From the NCBI GenBank assembly GCA_026984895.1, contig JALSRF010000172.1, forward strand, positions 1 through 15,820: 15,820 nucleotides of DNA, in the 5' to 3' direction. Made by a program: the position numbers and the translations under genes. Below the pieces are notes generated by a model that had not been told where the DNA came from, did not search any database, and worked only from the letters and a program-made list of their open reading frames with translations. Source of the stretch: Paracoccaceae bacterium (GTDB lineage: Bacteria; Pseudomonadota; Alphaproteobacteria; Rhodobacterales; Rhodobacteraceae). Of this stretch, positions 7,251-14,613 are shown in pieces. The first letter of the stretch is position 1. Every line of letters starts with the position of its first letter.

Positions 7251-7446
7251 AAACCATCGGCGGCGAAGGCCTGCCGCGGGCGCGGACACGCGCTGGCCAC
7301 CGCCGGTGCGATCACCTGCGCCACCGCCCGCTCGCTTCGGGCCGGACTGTGACCCGTGGCGGACATTTCGAGAGCCGGCCCGGCGCCTTTGCGCCTGGGA
7401 CAAACGGCCCGATCGTGTCGCGCCCCCGGAAGGCAGAGCCGCCCCC

Positions 7447-9147
7447 TCAGGCAAACAGCCCGTGGCAGAACCACCCCGACGAAACCGCGCCGCCGTGGGC
7501 ATAGTAGAGCCACAGCCGCTCGCCGCTTGCCGTGACCACCCGCCAGTAGTCGCGCACCCCGCTGCGCCAGTCGGGATCGTCCAGCCACCATTCCGGCGCG
7601 ATTCGCTCGGGCCCGATGGCGCTCCTTGTTTCAAACCGCCGCGCGCGCCAGCGAAAGCGCAACGGCAATGCCGGCCTGTCATCGGCCATGACCGCCTCGG
7701 GCCGCCAGAGCAGCAGCGGGCGCGGGGTCGGCGGCACCGGCCAATTGCCCCCGGCCGGCTCGGACCAGGCCGCCGCCAGCCGGGTTGCGCATTTTTCCGG
7801 CAGGTGGCTTTCGGCCGGGTGCAGCCGGGTGATCCGCTCCAGCCCGATCCGCGCCCCCAGCCGACCGATCAGTTCGTCCAGCCCGGTGTTCACCCGCTGC
7901 CGTGCAACCGCCTCGCTGGCCGCTTCCAGGTGGCCCTTGTGCTGGCGGGCGTGGATCGGTTCGCTCTGCACCGCCTCAAGGCGCAGCACGTCGATGCCAA
8001 AGCCCGCGTCCACCTCGCCCAGCTTCATCGCCAGCAGCGGCCGGATGCGGTCGGGGTCGGCCGAGGGGCGGGCCAGTCCGACCTCGACCCACTGCATGGT
8101 CTGATCGGTTCGCAACAGGTGCAGCCGCACCCGCCGCGCGCCGCGCCCCTGGCGGTGCAGCCGCCTGCCCAGCGCCGGCAACAGCCGGTCGAGCCCGGCC
8201 AGGATATCCCTTTGAAGCCCGATCGGCTCGGGCAGGGTCAGGCGCACGGCAAAGCGCGGCGCGGCGCGGATCGGCGATACCGGCTCGGGCTCGACCCCCA
8301 GCGCCTGATCCAGCCGGCGCGTCACGTCGGCACCGGCGCGCCGGGCCAGCGCTGCGCGTGGCATTCCCATCAGGTCTTCCACCCGGTGCAACCCCAGCCG
8401 GGTCAGCATTTCCACCGCCGCGCCGGACAGGCGCAACGCCGCCACCGGCAACGGCGCCAGCGCCGCGCGCATCTGCCCCGGCGCCGCGATACGGGTGGCG
8501 TGCTCCTCCTCCTGTGCCCCGGGCTGGGCCGGGATCGCCCCGTCCCGCTCTCGGCCCCATTCCCGCCCCCATTCCCGGCCCCGCTCCCGGCCGCGCCGCC
8601 TGCGTGCGCGCGATCGGCTCGCCCGGGCCTCCTGCTCTATGGCATCGCCCGTGCGCACGGCGCGCACCGGCTGCCCGGCATGGCGCGCCAGGGCCCAGGC
8701 CGCCCCCACGGTATCGCCCACCCCGGCGCAGACCGTCACGCCCAGCGCGGCGCAGTCCGCCTGCACCGTGCGCAGCAGCGCCTCCTCACCGCCGAACAGA
8801 TGCGCGCAGCCGGAAATGTCGATCACCAGCGCCTCGGGGGGTTCCTCACCGACCCAGGGCGAATATTTCCCGGCCCAGCGGCGCAGCCCGGCCAGAAAGG
8901 CCCGCTCGGCCTGGGGATTGCGCAACCGGGTGACCAGCGCCGGGCACATCGCCTGCGCATCGCGCAGTGGCTGCCCCCGGCACAGCCCCTCGGCCTCGGC
9001 CTCGGCCGACAGGCTGGAAAGCACCTGCATGTTGCCCCGATCCTGCACCACCGCCAGCGGCCCCACCGCCAGCCCGTGCGACTGCCGAAGCAGCCGCTCG
9101 GCCCCCAAACGGGGGAACCACAAGGACATGATCCGTCGCCCTGGCAT
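7447..9147 (-). CDS. imuB: ImuB, catalytically inactive Y-family polymerase of the SOS mutasome
   Basis: 566 residues. The N-terminus (MPGRRIMSLWFPRLGAERLL) and DISGCAHLFGGEEAL (110-124) are ImuB hallmarks: the acidic residues that bind catalytic metal in active DinB-type polymerases are missing from these positions. The family acts as a scaffold linking ImuA, the beta clamp and the error-prone polymerase DnaE2 during DNA damage. A low-complexity Arg/Glu/Gly segment (about 172-217, with GREWGREW) sits between palm and little-finger regions and is encoded by 12-bp tandem repeats. At the usual clamp-motif place only RQHKGHLE (401-408) is seen. ATG 9147 is preferred over 9129 because RRI-SLWFPRL is a common family start. 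A perfect SOS box lies 18 bp upstream. imuA is not upstream and dnaE2 is not downstream. Confidence 0.93.
   Translation of the reverse strand: MPGRRIMSLWFPRLGAERLLRQSHGLAVGPLAVVQDRGNMQVLSSLSAEAEAEGLCRGQPLRDAQAMCPALVTRLRNPQAERAFLAGLRRWAGKYSPWVGEEPPEALVIDISGCAHLFGGEEALLRTVQADCAALGVTVCAGVGDTVGAAWALARHAGQPVRAVRTGDAIEQEARASRSRARRRRGRERGREWGREWGRERDGAIPAQPGAQEEEHATRIAAPGQMRAALAPLPVAALRLSGAAVEMLTRLGLHRVEDLMGMPRAALARRAGADVTRRLDQALGVEPEPVSPIRAAPRFAVRLTLPEPIGLQRDILAGLDRLLPALGRRLHRQGRGARRVRLHLLRTDQTMQWVEVGLARPSADPDRIRPLLAMKLGEVDAGFGIDVLRLEAVQSEPIHARQHKGHLEAASEAVARQRVNTGLDELIGRLGARIGLERITRLHPAESHLPEKCATRLAAAWSEPAGGNWPVPPTPRPLLLWRPEAVMADDRPALPLRFRWRARRFETRSAIGPERIAPEWWLDDPDWRSGVRDYWRVVTASGERLWLYYAHGGAVSSGWFCHGLFA
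8552..8599. repeat. 12-bp imperfect tandem repeat within imuB
   Basis: Plus-strand units CGGCCCCATTCC, CGCCCCCATTCC, CGGCCCCGCTCC and a degenerate fourth abut one another. Read on the minus strand they encode the GRER/GREW tetrapeptide repeats of the ImuB linker. The 12-bp unit keeps the reading frame, so copy number can drift without breaking the gene. Confidence 0.8.
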
Positions 9148-9164
9148 GGGTTGCCGCTGTCTGT

Positions 9165-9179
9165 GTTCCTGATTTGTTC
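9165..9179 (-). promoter_or_regulatory. SOS (LexA) box of imuB
   Basis: GAACAAATCAGGAAC on the minus strand (GTTC-N7-GTTC on the plus strand) exactly fits the direct-repeat SOS box known for alphaproteobacterial LexA. It ends 18 bp before the ATG at 9147 and should repress imuB until DNA damage. The match is seen; LexA binding is inferred. Confidence 0.85.
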
Positions 9180-9254
9180 CAGACTACGAAACCCGCATGG
9201 AAGAGTCGAGTCCCCACCCGTGTGCCAATATCTGCCGGCATCGGTGTCCCCGTA

Positions 9255-9282
9255 TTGATTTACATGCGCCGCCGGCTAGACT
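9255..9282 (+). promoter_or_regulatory. Predicted promoter of the formaldehyde dehydrogenase gene
   Basis: TTGATT (9255-9260) and TAGACT (9277-9282), each 4/6 to sigma70 consensus, are separated by 16 bases and lie 29 bp upstream of the ATG at 9312. A ribosome site, AAAGGGAAGAA, lies between the -10 box and the ATG. Confidence 0.45.
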
Positions 9283-9311
9283 GCGCGAAACATCAAAAGG
9301 GAAGAACAACC

Positions 9312-10424
9312 ATGCGTACCAGAGCCGCCGTAGCACTTGAAGCCGGAAAGCCCCTTGAAATCATGGAGGTCAACCTCGACGGCCCGAAGGCGGGCGAGGT
9401 GCTGGTCGAGATCAAGGCGACAGGTATCTGCCATACGGACGAATTCACGCGTTCGGGCGCCGATCCCGAGGGGCTGTTCCCGGCGATCCTCGGCCATGAG
9501 GGCGCCGGCGTGGTGCTGGAGGTGGGCGAAGGCGTCACCAGCGTACAGCCGGGCGACCACGTGATCCCGCTTTATACGCCCGAGTGCCGCGAATGCGAGT
9601 ATTGCCTCAACCCCAAGACCAACCTGTGCCAGTCGATCCGCGAGACCCAGGGCAAGGGGCTGATGCCGGACGGGACCAGCCGGTTTTCCATGCTCGATGG
9701 CACGCCGATCCTGCACTACATGGGGTGCTCGACCTTTGCCAACCACACGGTGCTGCCGGAAATCGCGCTGGCCAAGGTGCGCAAGGACGCGCCGTTCGAC
9801 AAGATCTGCTATATCGGCTGTGGCGTCACCACCGGCATCGGCGCGGTGATCAACACCGCCAAGGTGGAAATCGGCAGCCGCGCCATCGTCTTCGGGCTGG
9901 GCGGCATCGGGCTGAACGTGATCCAGGGGCTGCGCCTGGCGGGCGCCGACCAGATCGTCGGGGTCGATCTGAACCCGGCCAAGGAAGAGATGGCCCGCCA
10001 TTTCGGCCTGACCGATTTCGTCAATCCGTCCGAGGTGAGCGGCGATCTGGTGGCGCATCTGGTCGATCTCACCGGCGGCGGCGCCGACTACACCTTTGAC
10101 GCCACCGGCAACGTGAACGTCATGCGCACCGCGCTGGAAAGCGCGCACAAGGGCTGGGGCGAAAGCATCATCATCGGGGTGGCGCCGGCCGGGGCCGAGA
10201 TTTCAACCCGCCCGTTCCAGCTGGTGACCGGCCGGGTCTGGCGTGGCACGGCCTTCGGCGGCGCGCGCGGGCGCACCGATGTGCCGAAGATCGTGGACTG
10301 GTACATGCAGGGCAAGATCGAGATCGACCCGATGATCACCCACAAGCTGAGCCTGGATCAGATCAACGAGGGCTTCGACCTGATGCACGAAGGCAAGTCG
10401 ATCCGCGCGGTGGTGGAATTCTGA
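9312..10424 (+). CDS. frmA: S-(hydroxymethyl)glutathione dehydrogenase / class III alcohol dehydrogenase
   Basis: 370-residue cytosolic zinc enzyme that oxidises S-hydroxymethylglutathione (spontaneous formaldehyde-glutathione adduct) to S-formylglutathione with NAD; it can also reduce S-nitrosoglutathione. Catalytic zinc ligands Cys40, His62 and Cys170, structural zinc ligands Cys92, Cys95, Cys98 and Cys106, and the Rossmann motif GLGGIG (195-200) are all present. Arg110 within SIRETQGKGLMPDGTSRF corresponds to the class III arginine that binds the glutathione carboxylate, separating it from ordinary alcohol dehydrogenases. Synonyms are adhC, adhI and flhA. Its product is the substrate of the hydrolase encoded at 14614-15456, but five unrelated genes lie between. 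ATG 9312 is chosen for its AAAGGGAAGAA ribosome site; longer frames start before the promoter. Confidence 0.96.
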   Translation: MRTRAAVALEAGKPLEIMEVNLDGPKAGEVLVEIKATGICHTDEFTRSGADPEGLFPAILGHEGAGVVLEVGEGVTSVQPGDHVIPLYTPECRECEYCLNPKTNLCQSIRETQGKGLMPDGTSRFSMLDGTPILHYMGCSTFANHTVLPEIALAKVRKDAPFDKICYIGCGVTTGIGAVINTAKVEIGSRAIVFGLGGIGLNVIQGLRLAGADQIVGVDLNPAKEEMARHFGLTDFVNPSEVSGDLVAHLVDLTGGGADYTFDATGNVNVMRTALESAHKGWGESIIIGVAPAGAEISTRPFQLVTGRVWRGTAFGGARGRTDVPKIVDWYMQGKIEIDPMITHKLSLDQINEGFDLMHEGKSIRAVVEF

Positions 10425-10490
10425 AGCGCAGGCTGTTAAGTGCCGGACAGCGCCCCCGGGCGATATGCGCAACCACAAAGGAAACAACGG

Positions 10491-11096
10491 ATGAACCTCG
10501 GCACGCTGAGCAGCAAGGAAAACGACAGGGAAAAGGACAAGGAGGAAGGCGCGGCGCAAATCTCTTCGCTGTTCTTCAAGAGCCGCAACGTGATCATCGC
10601 CGGCCAGATCGACGACAAGCTGGCGCAAAAGACGGTGACCCACCTGCTGGCGCTGGCCGAGGCCGGGGACGATCCGATCAACCTGTTCATTTCCTCGCCC
10701 GGCGGGCATGTGGAAAGCGGCGACATGGTGCATGACATGATCCGCTTCATCCGCCCCACGGTGCGCACCATCGGCGCGGGCTGGGTGGCCAGCGCCGGCG
10801 CGCTGATCTTCATCGGGGCCGAGCGCGAAAACCGCTTCTGCCTGCCCAACACGCGGTTTCTGCTGCACCAGCCCTCGGGCGGAATCGGCGGCACCGCCAC
10901 CGACATGCAGATCCAGGCCGAACAATTGCGCCTGATGCGCGAGCGCTTCGACCGGATGTTCGCCGAGGCCACCGGCCAGAGCGCGGAACGCATCCGCAAG
11001 GATACCATGCGCGATTTCTGGCTGAACACGACGCAGGCGCTGGAATACGGGCTGCTGGGCAAGGTCATCGCCTCGGCGGACGAACTGCCGGAATGA
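10491..11096 (+). CDS. ClpP-like serine peptidase (accessory ClpP paralogue)
   Basis: 201 residues of the ClpP/crotonase fold (MEROPS S14). The catalytic triad is visible: Ser101 in GWVASAGALIF, His126 in TRFLLHQPSGG and Asp175 in DTMRDFWL; the substrate-strand motif ISSPGGHVESG (68-78) is intact. The first 25 residues are unusually charged (SKENDREKDKEEG) and unlike the axial-loop N-terminus of housekeeping ClpP. No clpX or clpA ATPase is adjacent, so it is likely a second ClpP that mixes with a core ClpP or uses a distant ATPase. AAAGGAAACAACGG precedes the ATG. The stop overlaps the next gene's ATG by 4 bp, indicating co-translation with the NYN protein. Confidence 0.9.
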   Translation: MNLGTLSSKENDREKDKEEGAAQISSLFFKSRNVIIAGQIDDKLAQKTVTHLLALAEAGDDPINLFISSPGGHVESGDMVHDMIRFIRPTVRTIGAGWVASAGALIFIGAERENRFCLPNTRFLLHQPSGGIGGTATDMQIQAEQLRLMRERFDRMFAEATGQSAERIRKDTMRDFWLNTTQALEYGLLGKVIASADELPE

Positions 11097-11806
11097 GCGA
11101 GCGCCGCCTGCCGCTGTTCGCGGTCCTGATCGACGCCGACAACATCCCGGCGAAATATGCCCAGCCGATCCTGAAGGAAATCACCTCTTTCGGGGAACCG
11201 GCGCTGCGTCGCGTCTATGGCGACTGGTCCAGCGGGCGGCTCAAGCCCTGGAGCGAAAAGGTGCGCAGCCTGGGGCTGATCGCCTATCAGGAAACCTCGA
11301 ACACCACCGGCAAGAACGCTTCCGACATCGGGCTGGTGATCGACGCGATGGACATTCTGCATTCGGGCCGCTTCGAGGGCTTCGTGCTGGTGTCGTCGGA
11401 CAGCGATTTCACCCGGCTCGCGGCGCGCATCCGCGAAAACGGGCTGGAGGTCATCGGCATCGGCGAACGCAAGACGCCGGAATCGCTGCGCAACGTGTGC
11501 AATCGCTTCATCTTTCTCGAAAACATCATCGAGGATGAGGCCGGAAGCCGCGCCGCGTCGCCGTCAGATGCCGGAAAGGCAGCGCTGCGCGACGCCGAGC
11601 GCCTGGTGATTTCCGCAATGGACAAGCTTGACCCGGAGGGGGAATGGTATCATCTCGGCCAGCTCGGCCAGACCATCACCGCGGCGCATCCCGATTTCGA
11701 TACCCGCACCTACGGCTGCCGCAAGCTCAGCGAACTGCTGACGAAACTGAAGCGCTTCGAATCCCGGCGCGAAGGCAATGCCATGCAGGTGCGCCGGCTT
11801 GACTGA
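11093..11806 (+). CDS. NYN (PIN-like) domain protein with C-terminal LOTUS/OST-HTH domain
   Basis: 237 residues. The NYN nuclease-like domain (about 8-145) shows the acidic positions of the fold: Asp14/Asp16/Asn17 in LIDADN, Asp78 and Asp84 in ASDIGLVIDAMD, and Asp103/Asp105 in VSSDSDF. The C-terminal part (about 165-237; GEWYHLGQLGQ, YGCRKLSELLTKLKRFE) fits the OST-HTH/LOTUS RNA-binding domain. Bacterial proteins of this LabA/DUF88-type architecture are predicted RNases or RNA-processing factors; a substrate is not known to me. It overlaps the ClpP-like gene by 4 bp (ATGA), so the two are probably made in fixed proportion. Domain calls are confident; the biological role is not. Confidence 0.88.
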   Translation: MSERRLPLFAVLIDADNIPAKYAQPILKEITSFGEPALRRVYGDWSSGRLKPWSEKVRSLGLIAYQETSNTTGKNASDIGLVIDAMDILHSGRFEGFVLVSSDSDFTRLAARIRENGLEVIGIGERKTPESLRNVCNRFIFLENIIEDEAGSRAASPSDAGKAALRDAERLVISAMDKLDPEGEWYHLGQLGQTITAAHPDFDTRTYGCRKLSELLTKLKRFESRREGNAMQVRRLD

Positions 11807-11863
11807 CGGCCTCCGGCCGGGTGCGGATGCGGATGCGGATGCGCCGGCCCGCGCGGGCGGTTC
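11807..11863. terminator. Convergent intergenic spacer with hairpins and a 6-bp repeat
   Basis: Between the NYN and TetR stops lie a small hairpin (CGGCC, TCC loop, GGCCG at 11807-11819), three copies of TGCGGA plus a partial fourth (11822-11842) and a self-complementary GCCCGCGCGGGC (11847-11858). No T tract follows either hairpin, so termination in both directions is plausible but weakly supported. Confidence 0.4.
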
Positions 11864-12508
11864 TCAGGCCGCGTAGCGCGCCAGAAAGGTTTCGACCGCG
11901 CTCGCCACCACGCGCGCGATCTCTTCGGCGGAAAATTCGTCGTCCACCCCGAACACCCGTTTTTCGAACAGGCCGGCCTTGCACAGCCCCATGAACTGCC
12001 AGGCCGCGTGCTCGTAATCTGCTATCGCCAGTTCTCCGCGCGTGCTGGCCTGGGCGAAATAGGCGCTCAGCGCATCCACGCCCAGTTGCGGCCCCGAGGC
12101 ATAGAACTGCTGACCCAGTTCCGGGAAACGCTCGGCTTCGGCGACGCAGATGCGGTAGATGCGTTGCGAGAAATCCGACAGCATGAAGCCGATCATCTGG
12201 TGGCCCGCCGCGCGCAGCACCTCCTGCGCCGGGGCGTCGGTGTCTATGCGCGCGCTGGCCTGTTCCGCCTGGCGCTGGCACTCCAGGCGGGCCACTTCGA
12301 TAAACAGTTTCCGCTTGTCGGAGAAATAGCTGTAAAGCGTTGCCTTGGAAACGTTCGCGGCCCGGGCGATGGCATCCACGCTGGCGCCCTCGAACCCGTC
12401 GGCAAGGAACACGCGGCGCGCCCCTTCGATCACCTGGTCGAACTTTCGCCCGCGAAAGGCCGTCCCCTCATCCGATGCCGTGTCCACGTCCACCCCCGCC
12501 GTCGTCAT
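11864..12508 (-). CDS. TetR/AcrR-family transcriptional regulator
   Basis: 214 residues. A TetR-type DNA-binding domain (about 22-70) contains the helix-turn-helix ASVDAIARAANVSKATLYSY followed by FSDKRKLF. The C-terminal ligand/dimer domain (GQQFYASGPQLGVDALSAYF, AAWQFMGLCKAGLFEK) resembles that of AefR-like members. It is transcribed away from mbfA with 120 bp between the two starts, so it may regulate itself and possibly mbfA, though an Irr box already explains mbfA control. The ligand cannot be told from sequence. No clear Shine-Dalgarno precedes ATG 12508, so the exact start within the first 20 unconserved residues is uncertain. Confidence 0.9.
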   Translation of the reverse strand: MTTAGVDVDTASDEGTAFRGRKFDQVIEGARRVFLADGFEGASVDAIARAANVSKATLYSYFSDKRKLFIEVARLECQRQAEQASARIDTDAPAQEVLRAAGHQMIGFMLSDFSQRIYRICVAEAERFPELGQQFYASGPQLGVDALSAYFAQASTRGELAIADYEHAAWQFMGLCKAGLFEKRVFGVDDEFSAEEIARVVASAVETFLARYAA

Positions 12509-12599
12509 GCGCGCTGCATCATTTCACAGATTGCCACCCGCGGGCAACCGGGCAGGCGGCAGGGCACGGCCCGCTTGAACATTCCCGCGGTTCGGCTAA

Positions 12600-12616
12600 T
12601 CTGGAATGATTCTAAA
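12600..12616 (+). promoter_or_regulatory. Irr/ICE-type iron control box upstream of mbfA
   Basis: TCTGGAATGATTCTAAA matches the alphaproteobacterial Irr-box pattern TTTRGAAYNRTTCYAAA at all but one position. A possible -35 (TTGAAC, 12575-12580) and a poor -10 (TAATCT, 12597-12602) put the box over the -10/start region, and it ends 12 bases before the mbfA ATG, so bound Irr would repress. Irr repression of mbfA is known in Agrobacterium and Bradyrhizobium; here it is inferred. Confidence 0.75.
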
Positions 12617-12628
12617 TCGGAGCCAGAC

Positions 12629-13606
12629 ATGATCCCCGGAGTCACCAGCCGCAAGCGCTTTTCCGACCTGAGCGAACAGGAAATCCTGGCGCTTGCGATT
12701 TCCTCGGAAGAGGACGACGCCCGCATCTACCGGCAGTATGCCCAGCGCCTGCACGCGGATTTCCCCGAGACCGCACGCATTTTCGACGAAATGGCCGCCG
12801 AGGAAGACGGCCATCGGCAGCGGCTGATCGACCTGCACAAGGCACGCTTCGGCGACGTGATCCCGCTTGTCCGGCGCGAACATGTCTCGGGCTATTACGC
12901 CCGGCGGCCGGTCTGGCTGATGGAAAACCTCGGCCTGGAGCGCATCCGCGCGGAAGCCGAACTGATGGAGCGCGACGCCGAGCGGTTCTATCGCAAGGCC
13001 GCCGAACGCACCACCGACGCGAACACCCGCAAGCTGCTGGGCGATCTTGCCGCCGCCGAGGCCGGACATTCCCGCAGGGCCGAAGAGCTGGAGCGCACCC
13101 AGCTGGACCCCGAGGCGCTGGACAGCGAAAGCCAGCTTGCCCACCGCCAGTTCGTCCTGACCTGGGTGCAGCCGGGGCTGGCCGGGCTGATGGACGGCTC
13201 GGTCTCCACGCTGGCGCCCATATTCGCCACCGCCTTTGCCACCCAGGACACGCATACGACCTTTCTGGTCGGGCTTGCCGCCTCGGTCGGGGCGGGCATT
13301 TCCATGGGCTTTACCGAAGCCGCCTCCGACGACGGCGAACTGTCCGGGCGCGGTTCTCCGCTGAAACGCGGTCTTGCCTCGGGCCTCATGACCGCCGCGG
13401 GCGGGCTGGGGCACGCCCTTCCCTACCTGATCGCGGATTTCTGGACCGCGACATTCATTGCCTTTGCCGTGGTCTTTTTCGAACTCTGGGCCATCGCCTG
13501 GATTCAGAACCGGTTCATGCAGACGCCGTTCCTGCGCGCCACCTTCCAGGTGGTCCTGGGCGGGGCGCTGGTCTTTGCCGCCGGCGCGCTGATTGGCGGC
13601 GGCTAG
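12629..13606 (+). CDS. mbfA: MbfA, membrane-bound ferritin-like / VIT-family iron exporter
   Basis: 325 residues. The N-terminal half is a ferritin-like (erythrin) four-helix domain with di-iron ligand candidates Glu27/28, Glu59-x-x-His62 (EEDGH) and Glu144-x-x-His147 (EAGH). The C-terminal half (about 175-325) is a Ccc1/VIT-like membrane domain with LTWVQPGLAGLMDGSVSTLAPIFA, GISMGFTEAASDDGELSGRG and three or more hydrophobic helices to the end. This fusion exports ferrous iron from the inner membrane and protects against iron and peroxide stress in rhizobia. ATG 12629 follows TCGGAGCC; longer frames would run through the divergent TetR gene and the Irr box. It is divergent from the TetR regulator, and an AEC transporter gene follows after 32 bp. 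Confidence 0.94.
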   Translation: MIPGVTSRKRFSDLSEQEILALAISSEEDDARIYRQYAQRLHADFPETARIFDEMAAEEDGHRQRLIDLHKARFGDVIPLVRREHVSGYYARRPVWLMENLGLERIRAEAELMERDAERFYRKAAERTTDANTRKLLGDLAAAEAGHSRRAEELERTQLDPEALDSESQLAHRQFVLTWVQPGLAGLMDGSVSTLAPIFATAFATQDTHTTFLVGLAASVGAGISMGFTEAASDDGELSGRGSPLKRGLASGLMTAAGGLGHALPYLIADFWTATFIAFAVVFFELWAIAWIQNRFMQTPFLRATFQVVLGGALVFAAGALIGGG

Positions 13607-13638
13607 CGAAAGGCACGGCGCCGTGCTAAGCGGCCCGG

Positions 13639-14571
13639 ATGCTGGCCATCTTCCTTCAGACGCTTCCGTTCTTCGCGATCATCGCCCTTGGCTTCGGCGC
13701 GGGGCGCAGCGGCTTCTTCTCGCCGCGGGCGACCGAACAGCTTATGCGCTTCGTCTTCTACTTCGCGCTGTCGGCGATGATCTTCCGGTTTGCCGCCCGG
13801 CTTGCACTGAACGACATCCTGGACTGGACGGCGGTCGGCGCCTATCTGGCCGCTTCGAGCACGGTCTATCTGATTGCAACCGGCGTTGCCCTGATCCGCC
13901 GGCGCGGCCTGCAAGAAGCTGCGATCGAGGCCCAGTGCGCCGTCGTCGGCAATGTCGGATTCCTCGGCCTGCCGATGCTGGCCCTGCTGATGGGAGAGGC
14001 GGCAATCGGCCCGGTGATGCTGGTGCTGTCCACCGACCTGATCGTGTTCGGCAGCCTGATCGTGATCCTGATCACCGGGGCGCGGGACGGGCGGATGACA
14101 CCGGGCGTGCTGCGCACGGTCGGCCTTGGCCTGATTCGGAACCCGATGATCGTTGCCATTGTCCTGGGCCTTGGATGGTCGGCCCTGCGCCTGCCGATCC
14201 CGGACCCGATGGCCCGGTTTCTGGAGCTTCTCGGCGCCGCGGCGACGCCTGGCGCGCTGTTTGCAATCGGCGCCTCGCTGGCCGGAAAATCGACCGAGCG
14301 CCTGCGCCTGGCCGCCTGGCTGTCGCTGTGCAAGCTGGCGCTCCACCCGGCAGCGGTTGCCGTTGCCACGCTGGCGCTCTTTCCGGTGGACCGCTTCACC
14401 GCCGGCGTGATCATCGCCGCGGCCTCGCTTCCGGTGGCGGGCAATGTCTATATCCTGGCGCAGCACTACCGCGTCGCCCCTCAAAGGGTTTCCGCCACCA
14501 TCCTGGTATCCACGGTGGCATCGATCCTGACGGTTTCGCTTGCGATCGCCTGGGCAAGCGGCACAATGTAG
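13639..14571 (+). CDS. AEC-family (auxin efflux carrier-like) permease
   Basis: 310 residues, almost entirely hydrophobic, with about ten predicted membrane helices in two halves. The start MLAIFLQTLPFFAIIALGFGAGRSGFFS, the central AQCAVVGNVGFLGLPMLALLMG and the late AASLPVAGNVYILAQHY are typical of the auxin efflux carrier/MdcF family, whose bacterial members move organic acids or other small anions. The asparagine-containing helix breaks (GNVGFLGLP and AGNVYILA) are the conserved crossover motifs of the fold. The substrate cannot be inferred from sequence or neighbours. No good ribosome site precedes ATG 13639, and the gene may depend on read-through from mbfA 32 bp upstream. Confidence 0.9.
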   Translation: MLAIFLQTLPFFAIIALGFGAGRSGFFSPRATEQLMRFVFYFALSAMIFRFAARLALNDILDWTAVGAYLAASSTVYLIATGVALIRRRGLQEAAIEAQCAVVGNVGFLGLPMLALLMGEAAIGPVMLVLSTDLIVFGSLIVILITGARDGRMTPGVLRTVGLGLIRNPMIVAIVLGLGWSALRLPIPDPMARFLELLGAAATPGALFAIGASLAGKSTERLRLAAWLSLCKLALHPAAVAVATLALFPVDRFTAGVIIAAASLPVAGNVYILAQHYRVAPQRVSATILVSTVASILTVSLAIAWASGTM

Positions 14572-14613
14572 CTCATCCGACCGAACCACCAACACCCAGG
14601 CAAGGCAGAAAGA

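Larger units (their letters stand above)
7099..7446. other. 348-bp gene-free stretch between imuB and aioX
   Basis: No open frame here on either strand resembles a known protein, including an ImuA or DnaE2 fragment, the expected partners of imuB. The stretch holds the aioX promoter (7126-7154), three tandem 14-bp repeats (7209-7250) and a weak GC hairpin near 7382-7395 (GGCGC, CTTT loop, GCGCC) that could help end imuB transcription. Nothing else stands out. Confidence 0.6.

Noticed and set aside
7099..7257. N-terminal extension of aioX from ATG 7257
   Set aside because: The extra 53 residues hide the signal peptide internally, are partly repeat-encoded, and contain a good promoter.
7258..7446. 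Remnant of dnaE2 or imuA next to imuB
   Set aside because: None of the frames shows recognisable DnaE2 or ImuA motifs.
6325..9258. 977-codon open frame on the plus strand
   Set aside because: It runs antisense to aioX and imuB and has a Pro/Arg/Gln/His-rich composition with no domain; it is a high-GC shadow frame.
12008..12628. Upstream in-frame extension of mbfA
   Set aside because: It would cover the divergent TetR gene, the promoter region and the Irr box; the conserved protein starts at 12629.
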